A DNA stretch of 64,000 nt, from contig NW_006494719.1 in the NCBI RefSeq assembly GCF_000471905.2, forward strand, positions 717,857-781,856, written 5' to 3'. This document shows positions 12,177 through 23,840 of this stretch, piece by piece. Position 1 is the stretch's first letter. The number at the start of each line of letters is the position of its first letter. The notes below the pieces were generated by a model. The model was not told the origin of the DNA. It was given only the letters and a program-made list of their open reading frames with translations, and made no database searches. The translations under genes and the position numbers were made by a program. The stretch is from Amborella trichopoda (lineage: Eukaryota > Streptophyta > Magnoliopsida > Amborellales > Amborellaceae).

Positions 12177-14682
12177 GTGAAAGGCAAGCAGGTTGCCGTC
12201 GCTCTTGAGGTTCGTCACAAGGCAACCCCCCATACTCCTTCACCACCTCGAACCCCTACACCTAGAGGCTGGATACACCGAGGTGGAGACCTTACGGCCT
12301 CTACCTCTGACACATACTTATCGGCTCGTGGTTCAACCACTCGAGCCACACCTAAGGGCAACCTTCACGTCGCCTTGAGCTCGCATCTAGGGGTAGGCCT
12401 TCTCAAGCTGAACCCTGCATGCACCATGCATTTGCTTTTCGCAGCTCAGGGTAGTGCTAGCTCTATGCCACCTCGAGCACATGACGATCGATCGCTCCAT
12501 CCTCCCTCCCAGCACACACAGCTTCACCTTGTGAGAGATGGGCTCCTGCTCGGTCCCTCGCAGACACAAGCTCGCAGGTCTCGACCTCCTCAGGTTGAAC
12601 CCGTTGACCGAGCCCGGGCTGACTCCCAAATCACCCTGACGGCTAACCCTGAAGATGTACACACACCGACTCTGCAGGTTCCTCCCCGGTCCAGACTCAG
12701 GCAAAGTCATAAACCAGCTACTTCCTATGTCACTCTCCCAACACCAGGAAAGCACCTCGATCTATGGTACTCAAAGGTCTTCCCTAAGAGTACCATCCTG
12801 AGCCAGCCTCAAGTCAGCCGTGCACCTGGGCCTCACAAAGGGATTTAGGGCAGTGGCCTAATGTCTGACAAAAACCTCCTACCTTGAAGGCAGAAACCAA
12901 GGCTGCCTTCTGTCCTTAGACCCCATTCCCTACTCCAACTCATAGACACAATCCTTGCATGTTCAAAGAGTCCCGGGCAGTCCAGGTCTCAGGCTCGGTT
13001 CTGGAATGAAGTCAGCCTCAGGATTATGCAGAAGAGAGGTCTTCAAATTCTGACCAAAGAAGACTCCAAGGCAGTTGAGGTTACCACCCTTGATGACCTC
13101 CTGCCTCATAACCTTTTTTTCCCTCTTCAAACTCCAGAACACGAGCGAGTCTAAGAGTATTGTTGGGTTGTTACTGCCAAGAAACCACGGTCCTAAGACC
13201 GTCGAGAACTGGTCCTCATAAGATCGGCATTCAAGGCTCAAGTCCAGTAGAGGCAAGCTGAACCGCTGCAGCCACACCCGACTCGCCAACCTTGGCAGTC
13301 CACTGCGCCTCCTGGCTCTAACCTTCCAGAAGAAATGGTCAGTGTCATGGTGATCAATGATCCGTATGACGCTCAGGAAGAGAGGATGAGTAGGTTTGAG
13401 GTAATGGTCCAATCCATCCTTAAAAAGAAGGAACGCTTAGAAGCCTCCAGGTCCCCTTCTTCTCACCATGAGACTGATTCCCCGACTAGTGAGGATACAG
13501 TTCCCAAGCAAACTCCCTCACCTGCCTCCTAAGACAAGTCTGCCTCTTGCGGGGTCTCCCAAACTGATATAGATGCTATGGTGGCCCATAGCCTCAAGAA
13601 CAAGGTCCCAGGTATGCAGGAGGCGCCGCTCTACTAGAAGCTATATCCCTCGTACATTAACTAGGTGCCGTTTCCCCCAAACTACGAAAATGGGAAACTT
13701 CCCTTGTTCAATGGTATTACATCCCCTCACCAGCATACCACCCACTTCCAAGCAACTTATAGGGAGACGACAACTGACGGGCGACTTCTCCTCTATTACT
13801 TTGTCAAGACTCTCAAAGAGCTAGCCTTCCAGTGGTATGCTCGACTGCCTCCAAACCTTGTGCACACGTGACAAGAAATGGAGCAGTTGTTTTACCAACG
13901 CTTCTACGAAGTCCAAAGGAACATGGAAACCATCGAGCTCCTTACTCTGATGCATGACCCTGGTGAGCCGGTTGACAAGTTCATTGGTCGATGGAGAGAG
14001 CTGCCAACCTTTCATGCCACTCCCATGACTAAGAAGGAAGCGATCCAAACCTGCATACGGAATATGCTTCCCCGAGATTGCCCTACATGTCGAGGCATCC
14101 AATCCACCCTCCATGTCAGACCTCATCTCTAAGGTAGTTCGTATTAAGGGATTGTTCAAACACCATGGCAGCTCTCGACAGCAACCCTACGGCTCAAATT
14201 CTCACTCCAACAGTCGAGACAGCCAAAAGGTAGTGATCAGCGCACCTGTCATCGTGACTGACACTAAGAGCACGACTCCTCAAACCTTGGACCTCTCCAA
14301 GGTACAGACGCCTTAGGCCCGAGGCAAGCAGTAGTCCTACAATGAGGTCCCCCCTCCTAAAAATTCTAAGCGAAATGACTTCTAGATCAGCACTAGAACA
14401 AAGTTTACCCCTTCGATAAGGAGTGGACTCCTGCACTGCTTCGACTGCTGCTAGAACACAATATGATCCCGCTGTTGAAGGTCAACACCGACGAGCCGAC
14501 TGGTTAAGAGACAAATAAGAGGTATTGTGCCTATCATAGGAGAGTAGGCCACCCTACTCATGATTGCTATAAGCTCAACGGCACTATCAAAGACCTTATT
14601 AACAAGGGTGAGATAAATCTCGAAGAGCTAAAGAAGGCATTCGGGGAAACTAAGGCTTCTCATATAGTGACAATCTAAGTGG
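12177..14682 (+). pseudogene. gag: gag of element E, degenerate
   Basis: One frame can be followed from 12177 to about 14130, interrupted only by scattered stops, then a frameshift leads to the C-terminal part. The first 220 codons are open, rich in Pro, Thr and Arg, with no recognised domain. From about 13665 the protein matches the plant retrotransposon capsid domain: KLPLFNGI near the start, then ELAFQWYARLP and, after a TGG-to-TGA stop at 13869, EMEQLFYQRFYEV and PGEPVDKFIGRWREL. A zinc knuckle follows at about 14514-14570 (RYCAYHRRVGHPTHDC), then GTIKDLINKGEI as in Tat gag proteins. Gag forms the particle that packages element RNA in the cytoplasm. LTR II begins 10 bases after the last stop. 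Confidence 0.8.
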
Positions 14683-14692
14683 GTGACGACGC

Positions 14693-17600
14693 TGGTTAGG
14701 TGCCTCGATCTCGCCCTTCGGATCTGGATGATTGGACGACATGCGTCTCGGGTTTCGAGGAGATCGAGACTTTTGAGATCGCTCTCTCGGGAACCTTGTT
14801 CAAAAACAAGGGCAGGTATTACCAACTAATGAGAGAGGAATTTAAGATGGTTCGGGACTTACTCGGGTTGGCTCACTTGGGCGCCCTCTTAGAGCACGAA
14901 GAAAGCCCCCCAGTAATAAAACTGATTCGAAATCGCCTCCCTTGGCTTGTTTTCTCCTGTTTTCTGCAATCACACACATATGGCAAATATTATAAGACAG
15001 GTGGGTCAACAGACCTCAACTTGCCTCTATGGTGAACGTACATAAGCATGCACATTCAAAAAAAAGAGGAGAAGAATGATAGAAGAAAGATAGGGGAGAG
15101 AAGAATTTGACCAGGACGGGAGATCAAAATAGTGGCTACGCTGATGAGTAATTGGACTGACGTGGTAGTAAAACGGGCTCGATAACTCAGACCGGCTCAA
15201 CATGATTACGACGTCAATACTAATACTGACTAGCTAGACACGATGGTTTGTCTGTCGTGGCAATAAATCAGATACAATAATTCTAGCACAACAACATTAC
15301 GGCTAGACGACAGGACTACCATGATAGGCTAATATCAACCCCGATTTAATCAAAAGAAAGAATAACATAAATAATAGATATCATAAAGAAAAAACATAAG
15401 AAGAGTAAGATAAGAGAAGAAGAGAAAAGAAACATGGAGTGGGAAGAGAAAGAAAGAAAAAGAAGAATATGAGGGAAAAGAGAAAAACACAGATGGTTCT
15501 AGAAGTCGTTGGCTGTATTAAGCAAAGACGAGGAAGAGGACTCAGTCGGCACTGAGCGTAGCTGACTGGTTTGGACAAAGAAGAGAGAGGTGCACAGTCG
15601 GCATTGAGCATTACCAAGCTGTGCTAGACAGAGAAGAGAGAAGATGCAGTTAGTGTTAGAATTCGCTAACTGTGTTAGACGAGAAGAGAGAGAGGATGCA
15701 GTCGGCGTTAAGTTTCCTCGACTATGTTAGACAAAGAGTAGAAAAGATGCAGTCGGTGCTAGGCTTCACCGACTGTGTTAAATGAAGAGCTGAAAGAGAG
15801 ATAGAGATGAGAAAAAGAGAGAGGATGCAGTCGGCGCTAGGTTTCACCGATTGTGTTAGACGAGAAGAGAGAGAAGATGCAGTCGACGTTAGGCTTTGCC
15901 GACTGTGTTGGACGAGAAGAGCGAGGATGCAGTCGGTGTTGAGTTTTGTCGACTGTGTTAGATGAGAAGAGAGAGATGATGCAGTCGGTGCTAAGCATCG
16001 TCGACTATGTTTGATGAAGAGCAGAAAAGATGTAGTCAGTGCTAGGGTTCACCGACTGTGTTAGATGAAGAGCGAAAAGAGAGATAGAGATGAGAAGAAC
16101 AAAGAAAGAGAGATAGGGATGAGAAGAAGAGAGAGATAGAGATGAGAAGAGAAGAGAGAGAGATAGGGATGAGAAGAAGAGAGAGAAGGAAAGATAGGGA
16201 TGAGAAGAGAAGAGAGAGAAAGAGAGATAAGGATGAGAAGAAGAGAAAAGGAGAGGAGGAGAGAGAAAGGGGAAGGAGAGAGAAAGAGGGGAGGAGAGAG
16301 AAAGTTACCTTACAAAAGGGTAACGACCCTTTTCTTCTCTCTCCTCTCTCTCTTTCTTCAAGATGCACCCATGATTTCAAGAGGAAATTGAAAATTTATA
16401 GATCGTTGTGTGAAATGAACGAAGGTCCTTTACAATTTGGGTTTGCATGCTTATATAGAATTGGGCTGAAACATAGGTGTACGTCCAAAAACTATCTAGA
16501 ATTGAAGATAATTACAATTTAATTGAATTAAAAGAAATTCTAAAAATGGGTGCAAAAGGACTGTTTTGCCCCTGCCTAACAATATGCGAAATTTCAAAAC
16601 AGTCCCTGATGCTACCCGAGAACTTACGTGACCTTCTATGACTGATCCGGGGTTGTTCTGTTGCCCGTTTGATCTAAAGATGATTGTTTTCTTGTGGGGC
16701 TCGGCATGGTGATCGATTTGATACCAAATTCGAGCCATGAATCATGTTTTTGAGCCATGATCATGGACTTGAAATTTGCTTAAATCTTGAAAACTTTGGT
16801 TCAATTATGTGTTCGTTCCTTGATTTTTCTTTGTAATTTCTTCGCTGAATCACACTGATATGCTGTCATGATCACGTTGCAACAAATGTAGCTCGATTTT
16901 GTATCTTCATAAAGATTTGATCGTCTTGAGTTTTTGGCCGGAATCTCGAAATTCAGCGATCGAAATTTATAGCAGCTTTGACTCCTTCGTGTACAAAATC
17001 CAACCGTTCATTGTATGCGAGGTTAAGATTAAAGATAACCTCAGACCTTACGCACATAATGCAATTAGTTTCGTATCGATCTGATATGCGAGGGTTGTGA
17101 TTTGGCCCCTAGAGTGGGGAATGCTGCTGCTAAATTTTCTGCAACTTCCTTCATGGATCAGCAACTTCTCTCTAGTTTTTCTCCATGCTCGGGCATCGTC
17201 ATGGGGCATGCCACCTATCGAAACGCTCGTCTCGATGAGACGAACACGTTCACCAAATTGAGCAGGATCAGACTCAGATCAAGTGAGATATAGACCCCGA
17301 AAGTAACTGCCCTTGATTGTGAAAACAACCACCTTTAATGGTGTTTTGGTGTAGGGTGGCCATACGGGAATAGTATATGACCTACCCCTTTTTGGTATTT
17401 TACTCATAACTATTTGGAGTGCCCGATTAAGCTGAAACTTGACCCACAGAGGTTTTCGACCATGTTAGATCTAATGGCTATGGTCCTACAGCTGTTTGAC
17501 GTACCAAAAAGATAGTTCTAGTTATGGGGTCCATTTCAGGGTGCCAGGGGCTGATTTTGATGAAATTGTTTCTTTGTGTTCATTACCTTAGACATGTCTG

Positions 17601-17766
17601 ATCGCGATGAAACTTGGCAGGTGGTCTTTTGAAGTGATGATGAAGATCATTGACCAATTCTAGGGCAATTATGAGACTGTCAAAATTTCCACTTATTTTG
17701 TAGGCTTTATTGACCTACTTCCTCTTTATTCCGTACCCAATATCCTCTTGTGTATTTTTATCCATA
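14693..17766 (-). mobile_element. Reverse-oriented LTR II inside E gag
   Basis: The left end tggttaggtgcctcgatctc is the reverse complement of the family LTR 3' end. The body carries the family blocks in minus orientation: 20-bp array (15110-15345), hairpin array, GA tract, donor-like site, TATA box (16451-16457), and the blocks shared with 56340-57370. No internal region is present, so it is a solo LTR. The right border is uncertain by some tens of bases: the expected caaaca end is not seen, and gag reading resumes at 17767. The left flank is gacgc; no matching duplication was found on the right, so the end may be deleted. Confidence 0.75.
15535..16075 (-). repeat. Hairpin array of LTR II
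   Basis: About ten units of 50-60 bp with the core cagtcggtg...caccgactg. One is a perfect 9-bp stem (15750-15758 with 15767-15775) and others are imperfect. Spacers are GA-rich (gacgagaagagagagaggatg). The core differs from all other LTR copies. Confidence 0.8.
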
Positions 17767-18440
17767 ATGCTCGAAGAAGGACTCGTCACACCCAAGCTAA
17801 CAAGGAAACCTAACTTCCTGTCTCTAGGAACCGAGAACCTCTAGTGCGTGTACCACCAGATACGAGGCCATGACATCAGCGAATGCACTGGCTTCCATAA
17901 GCACTTGGCAGAGAAGATGCAACAATGCCAAGTCCCTCTCCCATTGGTGCCAGAAGACCTCCCGACATATGCCCAAGGAAACACGGAGCAAGACCATCTG
18001 AAGGCTCTCTTCGGGGCAATGCTCTAACAGGGCCTCATCACCCCCAAGCCCGCCAGGAAGCCTAAATGCCTTGCCCATGGTACCGAAAACCTCTGGTGCC
18101 CATATCACCAAGTATGGGGCCACGAGCGGAAAGAATGTTTTGAGTTCGAAGCTATTGTAACTCGAAAGGTACAAGAAGGCCACCTCAACTGTGCCATTCT
18201 CCCAGAGCAATTCCAAGCCAACTCTCCTATCCAAGAGGAGACCTCGATGTAGGTCCCCTAGGACCATACACCAGACCCTTCAGAGCCCTCGACCTCTCAG
18301 CCCTGGGAAGTCTACCATGGGAGAAGTAGGCTCAAGTCCTTGAAGCATGAGGCAGTCCACCAAGCTAAGGCTACTCACCAGCCCGATAGAAAGGTCCAGA
18401 CACCCCTTCAGGGATTCAGAAGGACACGATGACACCTAGG
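17767..18440 (+). pseudogene. gag: E gag C-terminal part, duplicated zinc knuckle
   Basis: Resumes E after LTR II. Frame 17767 onward shows two copies of an 84-codon block, starting at 17767 and 18019, exactly 252 bp apart and so in frame. Each carries a GLxTPKxxRKPxxLxxGTENL stretch and a knuckle: CVYHQIRGHDISEC in the first and CPYHQVWGHERKEC in the second. Three in-frame stops are seen, including a Trp codon turned to TAG before the first knuckle. Such knuckles bind RNA in nucleocapsid. With the one near 14520, E shows three knuckles, more than the usual one. The duplication probably pre-dates the decay, because the repeats have diverged while staying in frame. Confidence 0.7.
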
Positions 18441-19139
18441 TCAGTTTGCCAAAGGAATCCCATCCCACAACCACCATTCGAGGAAGAATTCCTTAAGCCC
18501 CTTCCTCCATTGCCGACCTTGTAAGACTTCATCCCAGGCTCATCTCACCTCATCCTTTCATCCAATCAGGCGGACATCCTTGAGTCACCAGTAGCTCGGG
18601 ATCCTCCAATATGGGTGGCGATGCTAAAAGCACCCCTCAATGGTCAAAGCCGAGGCAAGACCTAAAATATCCCATGCACACATTCAATTTCGACGACGAC
18701 ATAAAAACCTGCTCGAAATATTCTAACTCTTCTCCTCCATTCTCTTTTATTTTCTCCACAGGTGCAGCTTGATAGTGTTTAGACTTCAATGCTCTAAATA
18801 GAGAGCTCGAAGGCACCAACCTTAGCAGGACGCAGTAAAAGCGCCTCAGAGAAATGCTGGCCTAGGCGGCTGGATTCTTGACAATCGCTGGCACCCCAAC
18901 AGCCCTAGCCAAAATCCATTCATCTTTAGGCTCCTGCTCCCATTAGGCTTGCCACATGATCCAAGTGCATGAAGCACCCAACTCGAGGAAAGCACCAAGT
19001 GATCCCAGTCACGAGATCATCGAATCATTGGACCAGCTAGAGACCGGTCCTCTTCCACACTGTGCCCCTCCTAGAAGCCGAGATGTCAAGATCATGGGTT
19101 TCTACATTTAAAGTCAATGAGAATCCTTGTTAGTCCCCT
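18441..19139 (+). other. Degenerate gag-pol linker of E
   Basis: The expected place of the protease. Frames are heavily broken and I cannot point to an active-site Asp-Thr/Asn-Gly. The closing part resembles element A at 52522 and beyond. Confidence 0.5.
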
Positions 19140-19872
19140 GATGAGGAACTCCAGGGAGCTCCAAAAGAGTGGGAAGAAGGCTGTCAGGCCACGGATGATG
19201 AGCTCATGGAGATCCACTTGGGGGATGAGGCTGACCTGAGGCCAACTTTTATCTCAGCAAAAATGTTCTCAGAGGAGAAAGAAGGTTATATTTCCCTCCT
19301 CCGAGCAAATCAAGAGGTCTTCGCCTATTGTTGTCCATCACCTTGGTATTGATCCAACCATCAAACCCATGAATCAGAAATCAAGAAGCTTTAAACCTGA
19401 CCTCGAGATACAGATTGACGTTGAGGTGAACAAGCTCAGGCAAGCTGGATTCATACCTGAAGTCAAATACCCAAAATGGCTGGCAAATGTTGTTCCAGTC
19501 AAGAAGAAGAATGACCAAATCAGGGTCTGCATTGATTTCCGTGACTTGAACACTGCCCCAAGGATGAGTTCCCCCTTCCATTCATCGAGATGCTTGTCGA
19601 CTCCACTGCTCATTGCCAGATCTTCTCCTTTAAGGATGAGTATTCTATTTATAATCACATCAAGATGGGACCAGAAGATGAGGAGGCCATTGCGTTCTTG
19701 ACCCTAAAAGGTGTCTTTTGCTACACTGTGATGCCTTTCGGGTTAAAGAATGCCGGTGCCATGTACCAGTGAGCCATGACAACCATATTCAAGGATATGA
19801 TCCACAAGGAGGTCGAGTGTTATGTGGATGACCTGGTGGTGAAGTCTGAAACAAAGGACACTCATGTACAAG
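19140..19872 (+). pseudogene. pol: E reverse transcriptase, 5' part (split by I)
   Basis: Starts with a conserved acidic linker (GAPKEWEEGCQATDDEL, then LGDEADLRPTFIS) found also in A. The RT domain follows: IRVCIDFRDLN at about 19530, one frameshift near 19550, a catalytic Asp region (SFKDEYSIYNHIKM), then VMPFGLKNAGAMYQ with one stop. The active-site motif YVDD lies near 19819-19830 and is intact. The reading stops at 19872 in KDTHVQ, where I's LTR begins. It continues in the same protein at 38207 with Glu-Asp-Leu, matching A's uninterrupted RT. RT copies element RNA to DNA. Confidence 0.9.
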
Positions 19873-20160
19873 TGTAGACACCCTATTTCAAAGCTGGAAA
19901 ATTCTACGATATCTGAACCCTTAGGATCAAGTTATCTTAGTACAAGTTATCTGAACACTCATGTACAAGTGTAGACACCCTATTTCAAAGTTGGAAAATT
20001 CTACGATATCTGAACCCTTAGGATCAAGTTATCGAGTGTTATGTGGATGACCTGGTGGTGAAGTCTGAAACAAAGGACACTCATGTACAAGTGTAGACAC
20101 CCTATTTCAAAGCTGGAAAATTCTACGATATCTGAACCCTTAGGATCAAGTTATCTTAGT
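19813..20160 (+). repeat. Scrambled E/I junction, three LTR starts
   Basis: The LTR start tgtagacaccc occurs at 19873, 19970 and 20092. Each is preceded by the same RT tail ending catgtacaag. The stretch from cgagtgttatgtggatgacc to gatcaagttatc (about 120 bp) appears at 19814 and again at 20033. A 14-bp filler (19941-19954) joins the first two copies. Break points share short runs such as caag and gttatc. Confidence 0.85.
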
Positions 20161-21528
20161 AAACTCAAAATCCATAGTACACATAGCCTACCCTGTGACC
20201 TAGAACCAGTCTACCTGTTCGAAACGCTGTTTTTGACCCAGATTTTTGTAAACACTCTGTTTTACCAAAATAATCATTAAAAATAGTAAATAAATTTGTT
20301 TTGATCCAAATTTTCTCAGAGAGCTTCATAAGAGGCTAAGGGAAACTCCCAAAGTGAAAGAAAGAAAATTTGGACAAGTTTTGAGTTGGGCGGCACAAGC
20401 TGTGTCGCCCAGCCTGGACTGGGAGACATTGGAAGTGTCGTCCAAGTCAATCCAGTAAATGTCTTGTTTTACAAAAAAAATCACTTAAAATTGTAAAAAA
20501 ATCCATTTTGACCCAAATTTTTCTGATAGCTTCACAAGAGGATGAGGAATGCACCGAAGTTTTTTTAAAAAAATGAACTTTGACCAATTTTGACTTGGGT
20601 GACATGGGCAGTGTCGCCCAGTCTAGACTAGGCGATACGCCTAGTGTCACCCATATTTGGGCGACAGTACCAGTGTCGCCCGAGTGAAACGGCCCGTGTC
20701 TCCCAGAAAATTTTGCCCCGAAGAGAAATTTTAGGTTTTTGAATGTTTTTTTTTTACCTTTCTGGGTGATACTAGGCGTATCGCCCCGGCGACACAGCCC
20801 TCAACAGGTGAACCTTTTGACCAGGATTTGTTTGTTGTGTGATTTTATTCTCCCCAACAAATTTGGCCCCCTTTTGAGGATCTTTTGGGGACCATTTAGA
20901 GGGGACGGAGAGAGAAACGAGGGGGACTTCGAAGATTTTCCGAAAAAGAGACTTCAGAAAAAGAAATGCTAGAGATAGAAAAACTCTAGCAGAGAGAAAG
21001 AAACAAAGAGATAGAGATGAAAAACCTGAGGGAGTTACAAGAGAGAAAACCTTGGAAATTGCGTCAGGAAGCCTTAGCCTCTTGAGAGAAACCTCAGATC
21101 TACCCTTAGGATAGAACCCTAAATCAAAACCGTCATACTAAAGATATTGGCTAATAAACATCTGACTCAAAGAGACAAAAGATGACCAGTGCTGATACGG
21201 GCGAGTCTCACAAGGCTTGGGAGCCCCGGGCCATTCGGCCTGGTTCGGTACCGTTTCTTTCCTTTTCTTATTATTTTATCATTTTAATTTTATTTTGATC
21301 ATTTTTTTAATTTTATTTAAGATCGCTTTTTGGATGCTCTGGATCCTACTGGGCCCTGCCACATACTTGAGAACAGATCTGCTCGTTTTCTGGCAGATCT
21401 GGCCTCAGATCTGAATTCGATTTGTCCCACTTTCTTTACCACTCTTTTAATGCATTTTTTCGTTTATTTTAAGGTATTAAAATCGAGATATATTCATCAA
21501 AAGATCTGTCTGATTTTCATCATAAACA
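20092..21528 (+). repeat. 5' LTR of element I
   Basis: Begins tgtagacaccc and ends cataaaca, matching 36750-38205 throughout. It contains at least five hairpin units between 20386 and 20786, then a GA-rich stretch (aaaccctagagag-like) near 20900-21110 and a T-rich end. No clear TATA box was chosen. Confidence 0.9.
20386..20790. repeat. Hairpin units in I 5' LTR
   Basis: Units follow the plan gggcgacac, five bases, gtgtcgccc. At 20764-20786 the arms are gggtgatac and gtatcgccc: both sides have changed together relative to the consensus. Equivalent units in the 3' LTR lie at 37042-37470. Confidence 0.8.
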
Positions 21529-21549
21529 GTTTAGCGCCCACCGTGGGGC
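21529..21549 (+). other. Primer-binding site of element I
   Basis: Directly after the LTR comes gttta then gcgcccaccgtgggg. The expected leading TGG reads TAG (21532-21534), a G-to-A change. The tRNA is not assigned. Confidence 0.65.
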
Positions 21550-23840
21550 GTTTCGAGATTGATCTATGCAGCAAAGTCAATTTTATTTCACTATTTTTCA
21601 CTATGATTAGTCACAAAAGGTCTCAGAAATCTACGGGGATTAGGATCCAGTGTTTTTATGCTCCAAAACCCGGTCTGATTTCGGCGACACCAGCCGTGTC
21701 GCCTGGGCAAAAGCACTAGTGCCGCCCAAATCCAGGGCGACACTTCCCGTCTTGCCGAAAATTCGAAAGTTTCAGAAAAATTTGAAATATGTTCTAAGGA
21801 ATTTTTTGTTACTTTTCATAAAATTTTAGAGCAAAATATAATTTCTAAAAATACTAAAAAAATATTTTACATGATGTAGACCTGTCTTATCTGCTTTTGT
21901 CAGTTTACTCTATTTTAATTTATTTCATAAAAAATATATTTTTTTACTAATTCATGAAATTTTAAAATAGTCTTATTTAATTAATTTTAACATGAAAAAA
22001 ATATAAAAAAATAAAACAAAAATATTGTTTTGGGCCACCCGGTAAAGGTGACACCATCCGTGTTGCCCAGCTGCAAAGGTACCAGAAATATTTTGGGCCC
22101 CCACAAACCTGTTCTAGAGCCTTTGGGATTCTTGTTCACCCATATTTATTTCAAAATAAATTTTTTAAAAATATAAAAAATATTTTTCCTCAAATAGGTC
22201 TGTTTTGTTCTGGCTATCTGATTTTATTTTAGTTTGTTATTTTTCATCTAAGTCATGTTTTCCATGATTTAACTGTGCTTAGTTTAACTGTTATTCACCA
22301 AGGTTGAAAAGATAAAAAAATAAAAAATAAATATACATCGACGGCTGCTTGCACCCTCCTAAACCGTGTCCCCGTTCGAGTCACCCTCGACCCATGCCAC
22401 GCTCGACTTAGCACGGATCGTGCCTGGTCTCCTTGTTTTGACTTTAACTTCTTAGGGGTTGCTTACCCCTCCATTTATATTGTGCTTCAAGCGATTTTTT
22501 CCTCGAAGCGCATGCATCGCTGGGCACGATTAGTGCCGAGCGCTCACTTATTTCCCCTTGAACCGTGTCTTGTTCGAGACACCCTCGACTTGGGCCGCGC
22601 TCGACTTAGCACAGACTATGCCTGGTGTCTTTTTTTCTGAATTTACCTTCTTAGGGATACCCCTCCATCTATAATGTGCTTCGAGCGAGTTTCACCCAGA
22701 AGCATGCATCGCTAGGCACGATCAGTGCCGAGCGCTCACTTATTGCCTTGCTTGTTTTGCATCCATTGTTTTCTTGACTTTAGTTTTTATTGTGTGATTT
22801 TTTACACACTCTAGCACACACCGGACCGGGAATTCCTAGAAAACTAACAAACAAATATTTCAAAAACCCCCAAAATCTGTGTTAACAGCGTGAGGGGAAC
22901 CTAGCATTGAGGTAGTTGGGATTCGCGTAAGTTTAACTGTGAGCACCCCTCCATAATATTTTGCCTCAAAGCAACTCCGCGTATAGTAGGACTAGGTGAG
23001 CATCCTATAACAGGAGGCCAGGACCAATGTGGAGACCTATATCAGCCTAGCCGCATTTCAATAGTTAGGAACCCACTCTCAAGCTAAGCCTACCTATAAT
23101 CAGACTAGGTCAAACGTTTTTGTGTGCTTGCTTGCTTATTTAATCTTAGATTCTAGTCCGGACCCACTTTAGGTCCGAGCTAAAGCTTCTGGGTCCAAGT
23201 TCAGGCTTATACCCAGCCCAGCCCAATTCCGAACCAGGTTTCACCTTGGTTCGAACTTAGGGCCCCTCTTGGTCCGAGCCGAAGGCTCGTTCCTAGCTCA
23301 TCTCTAATCTAGTTCAGGTCCACGCTGGGGCTGATCTTTAAAACTCTCTAGGTCCAAGTCCAGGCTTGTACCCACCCTAGCCCAGATCCGAACCAGATTT
23401 CGCATTGGTCCGAACCTAGGCCCCCTCTTGGTTCGTGCCGAAAGCTCGTTCCTAGCTCATCTTGATCCAGTTCGGGTCCACATTCGATCTGAGTTTCAAA
23501 ACCCTCTAGGTCCAAGCCCAGGCTTACACCAAACTCAGTCCAGGTTCGAACCAGGCTCACACCCCGGTTCGAACTTAGATCCACCGTTGATCTGAGCCGA
23601 GACTCGTGCACCATCTAGTCTAGATCCTAGTCTAGGTTCTAGCATAGGTCTAAGCATAGGGTTGCCTTTAGAGCTAGACTAGGCTTACCTTCGTTCAGGG
23701 TCTAAACCAAAACCCATTTAGTCTAGCAACGTTATATTCTAGTCTAGTCTTAGCTTAGGTCTTAGTCAAAGTATTGCCTCTAGAGTCAGGCTAGTTCTTA
23801 CCTTAGTATAGATTCCAGAACCCAGCCAAAGAGAGTCACC
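21550..23840 (+). other. Long leader of element I with tandem repeats
   Basis: No coding domain is recognised. The first part is AT-rich with three further hairpin units (21683, 21731, 22046). A direct repeat of about 190 bp occupies 22363-22555 and 22559-22745, sharing cgcacgatNagtgccgagcg-type ends. A 158-160-bp tandem repeat with ggtccaag starts at 23192, 23351 and 23509 and runs to about 23630 (2.6 copies). Loosely related, Arg/Ser/Pro-rich sequence continues to the gag start. Confidence 0.6.

Noticed and set aside
12387-12755. 122-codon minus-strand frame
   Set aside because: Shadow of E gag on the opposite strand, with no recognised domain.
14693-17766. E's own 3' LTR
   Set aside because: Orientation is opposite to E and gag continues on its far side, so it is an inserted LTR.
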